This document shows positions 1 through 9,317 of a stretch of DNA of 64,000 bases, in pieces. Under the pieces are notes generated by a model that searched no databases, was not told the DNA's origin, and saw nothing but the letters and a program-made list of their open reading frames with translations. The DNA comes from Achromobacter spanius (lineage in GTDB: Bacteria > Pseudomonadota > Gammaproteobacteria > Burkholderiales > Burkholderiaceae_B): the NCBI RefSeq assembly GCF_029637605.1, contig NZ_CP121261.1:1054001-1118000 (forward strand). Reading direction: 5' to 3'. The position numbers and the translations under genes were made by a program. Within the stretch, counting starts at the first letter, position 1, and each line of letters begins with the position of its first letter.

Positions 1-1687
1 CCTGCGCGGCTTCGCGGATGCCCATCAAGGTTTCGCCCGGCGCGATGCCGTTGGCGTCGTAGCGGATTTCCAGCAGCGCGGGCAGGTTGTTTTCCCGCGC
101 AAACGCCAGCGCGCGTTCAAACGCCGGGCCGAAGTCGGCGGTGTTCTCCACGGCTTCGCCATGGCCGCCGTAGCCCCGGATAATCTGCGTGAAATCGGGG
201 TTTTCAAAGCCCAGCGCGATCGCGCGCGCGGGGAATTCGCGTTCCTGGTGGGCGCGGATGGTGCCCCAGATGCCGTTGTTGAACACCAGCACCACCACGC
301 CCAGCTTGTACTGCAAGGCCACGCCCAGTTCCTGCATGTTCATCTGAAAGCAGCCGTCACCCGCGTAGCAGACCACGTCGCGTTGGCGGTCTTCCAGCTT
401 GGCGGAAATGGCGGCGGGCAGGCCGTAGCCCATCGACCCTACCGTGGGGGTCAGGCTGGTGCCCGGGCCGGCATAGCGGCGGTAGCGGTGCGGATACAGC
501 GCGTAGTTGCCCGCGCCCACGGTCACGCAGGCGTCTGCGGGCAGATGCGCGTCCACATAGGCGGCGGCCGCGTCCAGGCTCATCGCGCCGGGCGAGGGCA
601 GCGGCGTCAGGCTGTCCACCAGTTGTTGGTGCGCGATGCGCACGGCGTCGCCACGCGGCGTGGCATGGCCGGGCGCCAGGTCCGCCACGCTGGCGGCAAA
701 GCTGGCCACGTCGGCCACGATGGCCTGCGTGGGCGAAAACACCCGGCCCAGTTCGGCGGCGTCGGGGTAGACGTGGATCAGCTTCTGGCGCGGCAGCGGG
801 CTTTCAATGACGGTATAGCCTTCGGTGGTGGCTTCGCCCAGGCGCGTGCCCACGGCCAGCACCAGGTCGGCGTCCTTCAAGCGCTGGCGCAGTTCGGGCG
901 TCATGGCCCAGCCGACGTGGCCGGCGGCATTGGGGTGGCGCTGGTCAAAACATTCCAGGCGGCGCCAGGCCGTACCCACCGGCAGCTCGAAGCGTTCGGC
1001 AAAACCGGCGATCTGGTCGATGGCGGTCTGATGCCAACCATTGCCGCCCAGCAGCAGGAAGGGGCGCTCAGCGGTGTTCAGCAAGTCGACCATGTGCGTC
1101 AGGTCGCCCGCGCCGGGGTGGCTGTGCACGCGCGGGTAGCGCGGCAGGTCCGCCACGCGGGCGGTGCCCCACAGCGTGTCTTCGGGCAAGGCCAGCACCA
1201 CCGGGCCAGGCCGGCCGCTGGTGGCTACCGCGAAGGCGCGCGAGATGAATTCGGGGATACGGTCGGTGCGGTCGATCTGCGCCACCCACTTGGCCATTTG
1301 GCCGAACATGCGGCGGTAGTCGATTTCCTGGAAGGCTTCGCGTTCCATGAAGTCGTTGCCGACCTGGCCCACGAACAGGATCATCGGCGTGGAGTCCTGG
1401 TAGGCGGTGTGCACACCGATGCTGGCGTTGGTGGCGCCCGGGCCGCGCGTCACAAAGCAGATGCCGGGTTCGCCCGTCAACTTGCCATAGGCCTCGGCCA
1501 TGTAGGCCGCGCCGCTTTCCTGGCGGCACACGATGGGTTCGATGGCGTCGGTGTGCTCGTTCAGCGCATCGATGCAGGGCAGGTAGCTTTCACCGGGAAT
1601 CATGAACACGCGGCGCGCGCCGTGGATGCGCAACTGCTGCATCAGGATCTGGCCGCCGTTGCGTTCGGGAAGAGCGGATGACGTCAT
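1..1687 (-). CDS. Thiamine-diphosphate-dependent enzyme, acetolactate synthase-like (C-terminus off the window)
   Basis: This reading frame on the complement starts at 1687 and stays open to the window edge, so about 562 residues are visible and the end is missing. It has the three-part layout of the acetolactate synthase/benzoylformate decarboxylase superfamily. An N-terminal pyrimidine-binding domain carries the catalytic Glu in CRQESGAAY (about residue 57) followed by TRGPGATNAS. A central domain has a LGGNGW stretch. The C-terminal diphosphate-binding domain has the GDG...NN motif (GDGCFQMNMQEL ending in VFNNG). Such enzymes decarboxylate or carboligate 2-oxo acids in the cytosol. The start overlaps the stop of the CitE-like gene by four bases (ATGA), so the two are translationally coupled and probably act in one pathway. 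The substrate cannot be told from sequence. It is less likely to be the biosynthetic IlvB, because no regulatory subunit is adjacent and the context is catabolic. Confidence 0.9.
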   Translation of the reverse strand, partial: MTSSALPERNGGQILMQQLRIHGARRVFMIPGESYLPCIDALNEHTDAIEPIVCRQESGAAYMAEAYGKLTGEPGICFVTRGPGATNASIGVHTAYQDSTPMILFVGQVGNDFMEREAFQEIDYRRMFGQMAKWVAQIDRTDRIPEFISRAFAVATSGRPGPVVLALPEDTLWGTARVADLPRYPRVHSHPGAGDLTHMVDLLNTAERPFLLLGGNGWHQTAIDQIAGFAERFELPVGTAWRRLECFDQRHPNAAGHVGWAMTPELRQRLKDADLVLAVGTRLGEATTEGYTVIESPLPRQKLIHVYPDAAELGRVFSPTQAIVADVASFAASVADLAPGHATPRGDAVRIAHQQLVDSLTPLPSPGAMSLDAAAAYVDAHLPADACVTVGAGNYALYPHRYRRYAGPGTSLTPTVGSMGYGLPAAISAKLEDRQRDVVCYAGDGCFQMNMQELGVALQYKLGVVVLVFNNGIWGTIRAHQEREFPARAIALGFENPDFTQIIRGYGGHGEAVENTADFGPAFERALAFARENNLPALLEIRYDANGIAPGETLMGIREAAQ

Positions 1688-2613
1688 GCAAGGTCTCCTT
1701 GTTGTGGGACGGCCTGCGCGCGGCGCTCGGCGGCCCATCGTTCGAATTGGTCGTGGCGCGCCAACAGGCGGCGCGCGGTGTTGTAGGTGGGCGGGTCGAT
1801 GCGCTCGGCGTCATGCTGGCCGGCGCGCTGGGCCTCGAAGCGGGCCACGCAGTTGCGCGCGGCGTCTACGTCGGGCGCTGCGGGCGTGAACACCTGGTGG
1901 ATCAGCGGCACTTGCTCGGCCACCGTCGCGCATTTGGATTTCAGGCCCAGGCGGCGCGCCCAGCGCAAGTCCGTTTCCAGTGCGGGCAGGTCGCGGTAGT
2001 TGAACGGGCAGTCGATCGGCACGCAGCCGGCGGCGGTGCAGTCCACCAGAAAGCGGGCGCGCACGGCGTGCAGCTCGATGCCGTCCTTGCCGCGTTCGGC
2101 GCCCAGGCTGGCCGTCAGGTCTTCGGCGGCCAGCAGGCAGGCGGACACACGCGGGCTGGCGGTCAGGATGTCATAGGCGCGCACCAGCCCCAGCGCGGAT
2201 TCCAGCGTGGGCACGATTTCGGTGCTGCCTGCCGGCAGGCCCAGTTCGGCCTCCAGCGCGCTGATGGCCTGGTCCAGCGCGATGATCTGCGCGGCGCTTT
2301 CGGCGTGCGGCAGGAACACCGCGTCCGGCGCGCCGGGCATCACGCCGCGCAGGTCGGCCAGGCCGTCGTCTTCCAGCTTGTTGATGCGCACGGCGGCCAC
2401 CACGCCCTGGGCGCGGCAGGTAGCGAACAGCGCGGCGATGCGGGGCCGGGCGGCGGGCCGCTCGACGGGCGCGGTGAACTCTTCCAGGTCGGCAACCAGC
2501 GCGTCCGTGCCGCTGGCCAGGCCCGCGGCCTGCGCGGCCGCGTCCATGCCGGGCACGAACATCCAGCTGCGGCGCAGCGCGGGGGGACGGCGTAGCGTTG
2601 AAGTTTGTGTCAT
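1684..2613 (-). CDS. CitE-like HpcH/HpaI aldolase / citrate lyase beta-family protein
   Basis: The 309-residue product belongs to the CitE/HpcH TIM-barrel family, which makes or cleaves C-C bonds next to a CoA-thioester or 2-oxo acid using Mg2+. The N-terminus RSWMFVPGMD matches the usual RSxLFVPG opening. VADLEEFTAP sits where relatives have DLEDAV. VRINK supplies the family Arg, and PTLESALGL supplies the Glu that helps bind the metal. Length is typical. It overlaps the upstream dctM gene by four bases and the downstream thiamine-diphosphate gene by four bases, so the three are one transcriptional unit. A role in breaking down the organic acid imported by the TRAP system is inferred. No citrate lyase alpha or gamma subunit is present, so it is not classical citrate lyase. 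Confidence 0.88.
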   Translation of the reverse strand: MTQTSTLRRPPALRRSWMFVPGMDAAAQAAGLASGTDALVADLEEFTAPVERPAARPRIAALFATCRAQGVVAAVRINKLEDDGLADLRGVMPGAPDAVFLPHAESAAQIIALDQAISALEAELGLPAGSTEIVPTLESALGLVRAYDILTASPRVSACLLAAEDLTASLGAERGKDGIELHAVRARFLVDCTAAGCVPIDCPFNYRDLPALETDLRWARRLGLKSKCATVAEQVPLIHQVFTPAAPDVDAARNCVARFEAQRAGQHDAERIDPPTYNTARRLLARHDQFERWAAERRAQAVPQQGDLA

Positions 2614-3893
2614 TGCACGTGCCTCGGCAGGAACAGCACCAGATCAGGAACAAAGGTCAGCAGCAACATCACGGCGGTCATGGCCAGCATCATCCAGGAC
2701 AGCGGGCGCAGTGTCTGCATCATGTTGATGCCGCCAATCTTGCAAGCGGCCATCAGGTCCACCCCGACCGGCGGCGTGTTGGCGCCGATGGCCATGTTGA
2801 TGGACAGCAGGATGCCGAAATGCACCGGGTCGATGTTGTAGTGTGCCAGCACCGGCATGACTACGGGGGCCACGATGATGATGACCGGAATGGCTTCCAT
2901 GAAAGTGCCCAGCAGCAGCAACACCACGGTCAGCACCAGCAGCACGGCGGTCTTGCTGTCGGTCCATTCCACCAGCAGGGTGGACAGTGCCTGCGGCACC
3001 TGTTCGGCCACCAGCACCCAGGCGAACAAGCCCGACGCGCCAATCAACAGCAAGATGGACGCGCTGCTTTCACCGGTGGACTTCAGGTTGCTCCACAGCG
3101 ACTTCAGGCTTAGCGAGCGGTACCAGAAAAAGCCGATCAGCAAGGCGTAGACGATGGCGCTGGAAGCGGCTTCGGTGGCGGTGAAGATGCCGAAGCGGAT
3201 GCCGCCAATGATCAGCACGGGCACCATCAGCGCGGGCAGCGCATCGATGCCGGCGGCGCGCAGTTCGCCCCAGGAAAACGGCTGGCCGCCCGCCCAGTTG
3301 TGCTTGCGCGATTGCCAGATGGCAACACCAATCAAGGAGAAGCCCAGCAAAATTCCCGGCACGATGCCGGCCACGAACAGCTTGCCCACTGACGTATCGG
3401 TGATGGTGCCGTAGACGATCAGCACGATGCTGGGCGGGATGATGGTGGACGTGGCGCCCGCGCTGCCCACCAGCGCGCAGGAAAAGCCCTTGTCGTAACC
3501 GCTGCGCGCCATGGCGGGCAACAGCAGGCTGCCGATGGCGACCACGTCGGCCACGCCCGAGCCGGACAGCGCGCCGAACATCAGGCAGGCCAGCACGGCC
3601 ACAACAGCCAGGCCGCCCTTGATGTCGCCGACGATGGCGGCGCACAAGCGCACGATGCGCTGCGTCAGGCCCGCGCCGTTCATCAGTTGCGCGGCCAGGA
3701 TGAACAGCGGAATGGCCAGCAGCGTGAAGCTGTCCAACCCCACCACGTACTGCTGCGCGGCCACCATCATGGGCGCGGCGTCGTACACGGCCAGGTAGGC
3801 CAGGCACGACAGCACCAGGCCGAATGCAATGGGCATGTCGATCAGCACTGTGATCGTGAACACGCCCATCAGGAAGAGAGCACCCGAAGACAT
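2610..3893 (-). CDS. dctM: TRAP transporter large permease, DctM family
   Basis: The 427-residue product is the large, roughly twelve-helix membrane subunit of a tripartite ATP-independent periplasmic transporter, which uses the sodium gradient to bring in an organic acid. Family signs are the opening GALFLMGVF, many hydrophobic helices, the loop GSGVADVVAIG...LLPAM, a PPSIVLIVYG motif, and the C-terminal GANTPPVGVDLMAACKI. I place the start at 3893 because it falls five bases after the dctQ stop and gives the conserved N-terminus. The open frame continues upstream to 4007 but that part lies inside dctQ. It works with the DctQ and DctP genes upstream and overlaps citE by four bases. Substrate unknown. 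Confidence 0.92.
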   Translation of the reverse strand: MSSGALFLMGVFTITVLIDMPIAFGLVLSCLAYLAVYDAAPMMVAAQQYVVGLDSFTLLAIPLFILAAQLMNGAGLTQRIVRLCAAIVGDIKGGLAVVAVLACLMFGALSGSGVADVVAIGSLLLPAMARSGYDKGFSCALVGSAGATSTIIPPSIVLIVYGTITDTSVGKLFVAGIVPGILLGFSLIGVAIWQSRKHNWAGGQPFSWGELRAAGIDALPALMVPVLIIGGIRFGIFTATEAASSAIVYALLIGFFWYRSLSLKSLWSNLKSTGESSASILLLIGASGLFAWVLVAEQVPQALSTLLVEWTDSKTAVLLVLTVVLLLLGTFMEAIPVIIIVAPVVMPVLAHYNIDPVHFGILLSINMAIGANTPPVGVDLMAACKIGGINMMQTLRPLSWMMLAMTAVMLLLTFVPDLVLFLPRHVQ

Positions 3894-3897
3894 CTTG

Positions 3898-4377
3898 TTA
3901 TTCCTTTGCCATGGCGGGGGTGGGCGCGAACAGTTGCGCCAGATGAACCACGATGGTGATCGCGCATGCGAACGGCAACGCCAGGTACACCGTGCCGGCG
4001 GACACATCCAGCGCGGGCAGCGTCTGGTCGCCCGTCAGTTCGGCCAACTGCCAGCCGGCGTAACCCAGCACCGCCAGCCCCACGATGACCAGCGCCTGGT
4101 TGACGCGTTCAACCACGTTCAGCACGCGGGGGCTGCGCACCATGAAGGGCAGCAGGCCGGCCATCAGGTGAGAGCGGTCATGGCTGCACGCCACGCCGCC
4201 AATGAAGGCGGACCACACCAGCACCAGGCGCGGTAATTCCTCGGCCCAGTGCGGCGTGGTGTGCGTGACGAAGCGCGAGAACACCACGTAAGAGATCAGG
4301 ATCGCCAGCAAGGCCACCGCCAGGGCGGCGAAGGCCTTGCTGATGCCCGACAGAATGGCGGACAGTCGGCTGAGCAT
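3898..4377 (-). CDS. dctQ: TRAP transporter small permease, DctQ family
   Basis: A 159-residue protein with four predicted membrane helices (around residues 14-34, 50-62, 92-112 and 130-152), the usual size and topology of the DctQ subunit, which pairs with DctM in the inner membrane. The WAEELPRLVLVWSAFIGG stretch after helix one is the most recognisable family feature. Its ATG shares one base with the stop of dctP (TAATG), and its stop lies just before dctM. The gene order dctP-dctQ-dctM is the standard TRAP arrangement. Confidence 0.92.
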   Translation of the reverse strand: MLSRLSAILSGISKAFAALAVALLAILISYVVFSRFVTHTTPHWAEELPRLVLVWSAFIGGVACSHDRSHLMAGLLPFMVRSPRVLNVVERVNQALVIVGLAVLGYAGWQLAELTGDQTLPALDVSAGTVYLALPFACAITIVVHLAQLFAPTPAMAKE

Positions 4378-5372
4378 TACTTGGCCTCGCGGTACTTCTG
4401 CACCAGCGCCATCAGCTCAGGGCCGTAGGTAACCGAGTAGGTCTTCCACACGGGTTGCACGGCGGCGGCAAAGGCGGCCTTGTCGACCTCGTTGACCTGC
4501 ATGCCTTTCTCTTTCAGCTGCGCCACGAATTGCTGGTCCCCGTCGGTGATCATCTTGCGCTGGGCGTCGCGCCACTTGTCGGCGGCGGCCTGCACCACCT
4601 TCTTGTCGTCGGCCGAAATGCGGTTCCAGACGGGCTTGGAGATGATCAGGCTGGCCGGACCCCACACGTGGCCCGTCAGCGACAGATACTTCTGCACTTC
4701 AAAGAACGACGAGGTGTAGATGATGGACAGCGGGTTCTCTTGCGCATCAAACACCTTTTGCTGCAAGGCCGAGTACAGCTCGCCAAAGGCCAGCGGGGCC
4801 GGGTTGGCGCCCAGGGCGGTGAAGGTGTCCAGCCGCATCTTGTCGGGCGTGACGCGGGTTTTCAGGCCGGCCAGGTCGGCGGGCTTGGCAACGGGGCCGC
4901 GGTTGTTGGTCACGTGGCGGAAGCCGTTTTCCCACCAGGAAATAATGGTCAGGTTTTTCTTGTCGGCCAGCTTGGCCAGCGCCGCGCCCAGCTCGCCGTC
5001 AAAGGCCTTGTAGGCCTGCTGCGACGACGACCACGTGTAGGGCAGTTCCACCACGCCGAACTTCGGTTCAATCGGCTGCAACGAACCCGAACCGATGATG
5101 GCCGCGCCCTGGCTGCCGATCTGCAAGCCTTCCAGCATGGTCTTTTCATTGCCCAACTGGCCGCTGGGGAACAGCACGAAGTTGACGCGGCCGTCGGTCT
5201 TTTCCTTGACCTCGGCGGCAAAGCCTTCGGCGGCCTTGTTCCAGCTATGGCTGGGGGCCAGCACGTGGCCCAGCTTGATGTCCATGGCATGGGCCGACAG
5301 CGGCGCAAAGCCGGCCATGGCGACAAGCGCGCCGCCGATCAGGGCGCGAAACGTTTGGGGAGCGTGGGTCAT
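4377..5372 (-). CDS. dctP: TRAP transporter periplasmic substrate-binding protein, DctP family
   Basis: The 331-residue product is the periplasmic receptor of the TRAP system. Residues 1-29 form a signal peptide ending in SAHA, followed by IKLGHVLAPSHSWNKAAEGFA, the typical start of a mature DctP. The conserved middle is present: an Arg in GLKTRVTP, which binds substrate carboxylate in the family, then a QQKVFDAQENP segment. This predicts an organic acid as ligand, but the ligand is not identifiable. It is the first gene of the TRAP-citE-ThDP set and lies 70 bases after the beta-propeller gene, with a short GC-rich hairpin in between. Confidence 0.93.
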   Translation of the reverse strand: MTHAPQTFRALIGGALVAMAGFAPLSAHAMDIKLGHVLAPSHSWNKAAEGFAAEVKEKTDGRVNFVLFPSGQLGNEKTMLEGLQIGSQGAAIIGSGSLQPIEPKFGVVELPYTWSSSQQAYKAFDGELGAALAKLADKKNLTIISWWENGFRHVTNNRGPVAKPADLAGLKTRVTPDKMRLDTFTALGANPAPLAFGELYSALQQKVFDAQENPLSIIYTSSFFEVQKYLSLTGHVWGPASLIISKPVWNRISADDKKVVQAAADKWRDAQRKMITDGDQQFVAQLKEKGMQVNEVDKAAFAAAVQPVWKTYSVTYGPELMALVQKYREAK

Positions 5373-5425
5373 GGGGGTACTCCAGATGCGAAAAGAGAAG
5401 GTGGGGATGGTGGGTTCAACAGGCG

Positions 5426-5442
5426 GCGGGGTGCGGCCCCGC
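5426..5442 (-). terminator. GC-rich hairpin directly after the propeller stop codon
   Basis: A six-base-pair stem (GCGGGG / CCCCGC) with a five-base loop abuts the stop codon of the propeller gene. No run of T follows it, so it is a weak terminator or a processing/stability hairpin. It marks the only notable gap (5373-5442) between the ABC/propeller genes and the TRAP genes. Confidence 0.3.
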
Positions 5443-6573
5443 TCAGTAGGATTGCGCCCGCATGGATGCGGGGTGGCCGGGCAGGGGGATACACGTACCG
5501 GTATCGGTCAGGCCGTTGTCTCCCACGGCCAGCACCTGCAGGGTTGCGTCCAGAAAATTGCCGACATACAGATAGCGGCTGTCGGGGCTGAAGGCGATGC
5601 CTTCGGGTAGGGCTCCCACCTCGATGGCGCCCGCGCGCGTCACGCGCAAGCCTTCGATGCGCAGCAGCACGATCTGGCCGCGAGGGTGGTGAAACCATTC
5701 CGAGGAGGGGTTGTTCGAGCCCTGCACGATGGCCACGGCGGCGTGGCGGCCATCGGGGCTGATGGCGATGCCCTCGGGGCCGTCTTCCACCATCAGGCGG
5801 TCGATGACGCGCGGCGGGTTGCTCAGCAGATCCACCACGCTGATGGAATCCGCATGGCCGTCCGACGCCGTCGGGCTGCCCATGTCCACCACCAGGGCCA
5901 GCGCGCCGTCGGGCGACACCACCAGGTTGAAGGGCACGAGCCCCGTGGTCAGGTCTTCGGCCGGGTCATGCGTGACGCGCGGCATGGGGCCGGTGTCGTC
6001 GATGTGCAGCACGGCCAGCCGGTGCGTGTCGGTCTTGACGGCGAAGGCGCGGCGGCCATCGGCCGAGAACGAGACGGCGACAACGGGCGTACCCAGGTCG
6101 ACTTCTGCGACAACGTTGACGCGGGCATCGTTGATGCTCAGCACCGATACCGACTTCCCGGCCTTGTTCGCCACCAGCGCCATGGTCCCGGCGCGGTTGA
6201 TCGACAGGCCGGACGGTTGCAGGCCCACTTGCAGCGTCTGCACAATGGCGGGCGGCGTGGCGGCAAGGTTCACCACGTAAAGATCGCGGCCCGGCGTGGG
6301 CTGCCAGCCCTGGCCATCGGCGCGCTCGGGCCAGGCCATGGAATCGGCGATCAGCGCCAGCCGCTGGTCGGGCGTCACCGCTAGATTGACGGGCGGGCCG
6401 AACAGGGAATTGGGCAGGGGCAGCGTTGCGACATGTACCGGCGCGGCCGGGTTGGCGGCGGCATCGAAAATGCTGAGCGTGTCGTGGCCGGGCGCCAGGA
6501 AGCGGATCCGGCCGTCGTCCCAGGTGACTTTTTCGTCGTTGCCGACCAGCAGGTAGTGCGGCGCGGCGCTCAT
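5443..6573 (-). CDS. YncE/lactonase-like beta-propeller protein, cytosolic
   Basis: A 376-residue protein made of repeated blades of the seven-bladed propeller type seen in YncE and 6-phosphogluconolactonase-like proteins. Blade motifs recur, such as LAVTPDQRLALIAD, VVSPDGALALVVD, AISPDGRHAAVAI and AFSPDSRYLYVGN. There is no signal peptide, so it should stay in the cytosol, unlike YncE. Its start overlaps the stop of the ABC ATPase gene by four bases, so it is made together with the transporter. Possible roles are hydrolysis of a lactone, isomerisation, or a binding scaffold. No catalytic residues can be assigned with confidence, so only the fold is named. Confidence 0.8.
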   Translation of the reverse strand: MSAAPHYLLVGNDEKVTWDDGRIRFLAPGHDTLSIFDAAANPAAPVHVATLPLPNSLFGPPVNLAVTPDQRLALIADSMAWPERADGQGWQPTPGRDLYVVNLAATPPAIVQTLQVGLQPSGLSINRAGTMALVANKAGKSVSVLSINDARVNVVAEVDLGTPVVAVSFSADGRRAFAVKTDTHRLAVLHIDDTGPMPRVTHDPAEDLTTGLVPFNLVVSPDGALALVVDMGSPTASDGHADSISVVDLLSNPPRVIDRLMVEDGPEGIAISPDGRHAAVAIVQGSNNPSSEWFHHPRGQIVLLRIEGLRVTRAGAIEVGALPEGIAFSPDSRYLYVGNFLDATLQVLAVGDNGLTDTGTCIPLPGHPASMRAQSY

Positions 6574-7436
6574 GCGGCGAGCTCCTGCGCGTCGGGAACG
6601 GCCAGCGTGGCGCCGATCAGTTGCCGGGTGTAGGGATGCTGGGGCGCAAAATACACCTGGTCGGCCGTGCCGCGTTCGACGATGCGGCCGCCTTGCAGCA
6701 CCACGATGTCATCGGCAATGTGTTGCACCACCGCCAGGTTATGGCTGATGAACAGATAGCCCAGGCCACGGTCGCGCTGCAATTGCATCAGCAGGTTCAG
6801 AATTTGCGCCTGCACCGATACGTCCAGCGCGGAAGTGGGTTCGTCGCAGATCAGCAGTTGCGGTTCCAGCATCAGGGCGCGCGCAATCGCCACGCGCTGG
6901 CGTTGGCCGCCGGACAGTTCGCGCGGATACCGCGCGGCAAAGGCGGGCACCAGGCCCACGGCGTCCATCATGCGGCGCACCGATGCCGCCTGCGATGCCG
7001 CATTGCCGATGCCGTGCACGCGCAGCGGCGCGGTCAGGATTTCATTGATGGTGCGGCGTGGATTCAGCGACGAATACGGGTCCTGAAACACCATCTGAAT
7101 GCGGCGGGCACGGGCGCGCGCCGGCATGGCGGCCAGCGGTTGGCCGTCCAGCAGCGCCTGGCCCTGGGTGGGCGCCAACAGGCCCAGCATGAGCTTGGCG
7201 ATGGTGGACTTGCCGCTGCCGGATTCCCCCACCAGGCCGATGGTCTGGCCGGCGGGCACGTGCAGGTCGATGTCGTGCAGGATGCGCGGCGCGGGGCGGC
7301 GCGAGAACAGGCCGGCGCGGCCGTATTGAAAGGACAGCGCGTTCAGGCGGATGCTGGCGGTGACGGGGGTAGGCGCGTTGGCATTCACCTTGGAATTCGC
7401 GCGGGGATTCATGTTGGCGTTCAGCTTGTCGTTCAT
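6570..7436 (-). CDS. Peptide/nickel-type ABC transporter ATP-binding protein (DppF/OppF-like)
   Basis: The 288-residue ATPase has all ABC motifs: Walker A GESGSGKST (residues 70-78), Q-loop VFQDPYSSLNP, signature LSGGQRQRVAIARAL, Walker B LLICDEPTSALD and the switch His in FISHNLAV. It is the second ATPase of a dipeptide/oligopeptide-type importer. I chose the start at 7436 because it overlaps the stop of the partner ATPase gene in an ATGA. An upstream in-frame extension to 7535 lies wholly inside that gene. The first 28 residues are rich in Asn and Ala and look like an unstructured leader (short Asn-containing repeats). It overlaps the propeller gene at its end. Confidence 0.92.
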   Translation of the reverse strand: MNDKLNANMNPRANSKVNANAPTPVTASIRLNALSFQYGRAGLFSRRPAPRILHDIDLHVPAGQTIGLVGESGSGKSTIAKLMLGLLAPTQGQALLDGQPLAAMPARARARRIQMVFQDPYSSLNPRRTINEILTAPLRVHGIGNAASQAASVRRMMDAVGLVPAFAARYPRELSGGQRQRVAIARALMLEPQLLICDEPTSALDVSVQAQILNLLMQLQRDRGLGYLFISHNLAVVQHIADDIVVLQGGRIVERGTADQVYFAPQHPYTRQLIGATLAVPDAQELAA

Positions 7437-8443
7437 ACCAAGGCTCCCGCCGGCTTTGCCGCCAGCAACGCGCCCGGTTTCACACACAGGCAACGGTGGC
7501 TGCCCTGCACGCGTGACACCAGCGGCTGGGCGCAACGGGCTTCGGCCACGGGGCAGCGTTCACGAAAAGCACAGCCCCGGATCGCCACGTCCAGCGACGG
7601 CACGGCGCCCGCGATGGTCGGCAGGTCGGTGCGCGGTGCGGTGCGGCCCGGCTGGGGAATGCAGTTCAGCAGCATGGCGGTATAGGGGTGGCTGGGGCGG
7701 GTCAGCACCTCTTGCACGGTGCCGCCTTCCACGATGTCGCCCGCGTACATGACGATGACGTGGTCGGCAATGCGCGCCACCAGGCCCATATCGTGCGAGA
7801 TGAACACCATGCCCAGCCCGAACTCGGCCTGGATGTCGCGCAAGAGGTCCAGCAGTTCGGCCTGCACGGTGACGTCCAGCGCGGTGGTGGGTTCGTCGGC
7901 AATCAGTAGTTCGGGGCCGCACATCAGCGCCATGGCGATCATCACGCGCTGTCGCAGTCCGCCCGACAGCTCGAACGGATATTGGCGCATGCGTTCTTCG
8001 GGGTTGGTGATGCCCACGCGGCGCAGCAGGTATTCGGCGCGTTCGGCGGCTTCACGACGGCTGACGCGCTTGTGGCGGCGCATCACGTCGATCAGTTGCG
8101 TGCCAATCTGAAACACCGGATTCAAGGACGTCATCGGGTCCTGGAAAATCATGGCGATGCGCGCCCCGCGCAATTGCGCCAACTGGCGCGCGTTCAGCGT
8201 GGACAGGTCCTGCCCGGCAAATTCCAGCCGCGTCATGCGGCGGCGCGCGGCGGCGGGCAGCAGGTCCAGCAAGGCCAGCGCCGTCAGTGATTTTCCGCAA
8301 CCGGATTCGCCCACGATGCACAGCGTCTTGCCGCGTTCCAGGGTGAAGTCCACCGCGCGCACCACATGCTTGGTGTGCGTGGCGGTGTGGATGTCGATGT
8401 GCAGATCTTCGACCCGCAGCAGGGGATGGGAAGTGGCGGTCAT
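7433..8443 (-). CDS. Peptide/nickel-type ABC transporter ATP-binding protein (DppD/OppD-like)
   Basis: A 336-residue ATPase with Walker A GESGCGKSLT, Q-loop IFQDPMTSLNP, signature ELSGGLRQRVMIAMAL, Walker B LLIADEPTTALD and switch FISHDMG. The C-terminal part with CAFRERCPVAEARC is the oligopeptide/dipeptide transporter C-terminal domain, whose cysteines bind an iron-sulfur cluster in some relatives. It lies four bases after the second permease gene and overlaps the next ATPase gene by four bases. With the other four genes it forms a complete importer. Confidence 0.93.
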   Translation of the reverse strand: MTATSHPLLRVEDLHIDIHTATHTKHVVRAVDFTLERGKTLCIVGESGCGKSLTALALLDLLPAAARRRMTRLEFAGQDLSTLNARQLAQLRGARIAMIFQDPMTSLNPVFQIGTQLIDVMRRHKRVSRREAAERAEYLLRRVGITNPEERMRQYPFELSGGLRQRVMIAMALMCGPELLIADEPTTALDVTVQAELLDLLRDIQAEFGLGMVFISHDMGLVARIADHVIVMYAGDIVEGGTVQEVLTRPSHPYTAMLLNCIPQPGRTAPRTDLPTIAGAVPSLDVAIRGCAFRERCPVAEARCAQPLVSRVQGSHRCLCVKPGALLAAKPAGALV

Positions 8444-8447
8444 GGTG

Positions 8448-9317
8448 TCAGCCTTTCTTCATCTGGATGGCGCGCAGCGTTTCGCCCGCCCGGTTCACAC
8501 ACAGCACCAGCACGAACAGCACGATGCTGGGGATGACCACCAGCGAGGGCTGGAACAGCATGTTCTCCTTGCCCTCGGCGATCATCAGGCCCAGCGACGG
8601 CATCGGCGCGGGCACGCCCAGGCCCAGGAACGACAACGAGGCTTCCAGCGTGATGGCCATGGCCGCGTCCACCGTGCCGATGATGAGCAGGTTGCCCACC
8701 AGGTTCGGCAGGATGTCGCGCCAGATGATTTGCAGATGCGTGCAGCCTTGCAAGCGCGAGGCCGTGACGAATTCGGCGTTGCGCAGCCCGGCGGCCATGG
8801 TGCGCGCCACCAGCGCGTAGCGTTCCCACAGCAACAGGCCCAGCACCAGCACCACCACCGTCAGCGACGCGCCCACCACCGACACCACGGCCAGCGCCAC
8901 CAGAATGATGGGCAAGGCCAGGCGCGCGGTGATCAGGAAGGACACGGCGCGGTCCACGGCACCGCCGAAGTAGCCGGCGACGACACCCAGCGTGGTGCCG
9001 ATCAGGCCGCCCATCAGCGCGACGGACAGGCCGATCAACGCCGACACGCGCACGCCGTACAGCGCACGCGCCAGCACGTCGCGACCCAACTGGTCAGTGC
9101 CCAGGATGTGGTTCCAGTCACCGCCTTCGGCCCACACCGGTTCTTGCAGCCGGGCCAGCAGGTCTTGCGTATACGGGTCGTGCGGAATCAGCCAGGGGCC
9201 GATCAGGCCAGCCAGCACCAGCAGGGCCAGCACGGCAAGGCCCACACGTTGGCCGGCGCGCGCCAGGCGGTCGCCGCGCGGCGCGACGGGCAGGGAAGAT
9301 TGGATAGCGGTGTTCAT
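8448..9317 (-). CDS. Peptide/nickel-type ABC transporter permease (DppC-like)
   Basis: The 289-residue inner-membrane permease has an N-terminal helix after the AGQRVGLAVLALLV stretch, then the HILGTDQLGRDVLARALYGVR block that marks DppC/OppC proteins, and the EAA loop near EASLSFLGLGVPAP. Five or six helices are expected. I placed the start at 9317, where the ATG overlaps the stop of the first permease gene (ATGA), rather than at the upstream in-frame start within that gene. It pairs with the DppB-like protein to form the channel. Confidence 0.92.
   Translation of the reverse strand: MNTAIQSSLPVAPRGDRLARAGQRVGLAVLALLVLAGLIGPWLIPHDPYTQDLLARLQEPVWAEGGDWNHILGTDQLGRDVLARALYGVRVSALIGLSVALMGGLIGTTLGVVAGYFGGAVDRAVSFLITARLALPIILVALAVVSVVGASLTVVVLVLGLLLWERYALVARTMAAGLRNAEFVTASRLQGCTHLQIIWRDILPNLVGNLLIIGTVDAAMAITLEASLSFLGLGVPAPMPSLGLMIAEGKENMLFQPSLVVIPSIVLFVLVLCVNRAGETLRAIQMKKG

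Noticed and set aside
161..1681. A 506-codon plus-strand frame at the left edge.
   Set aside because: Antisense to the thiamine-diphosphate enzyme, which has all catalytic motifs on the other strand.
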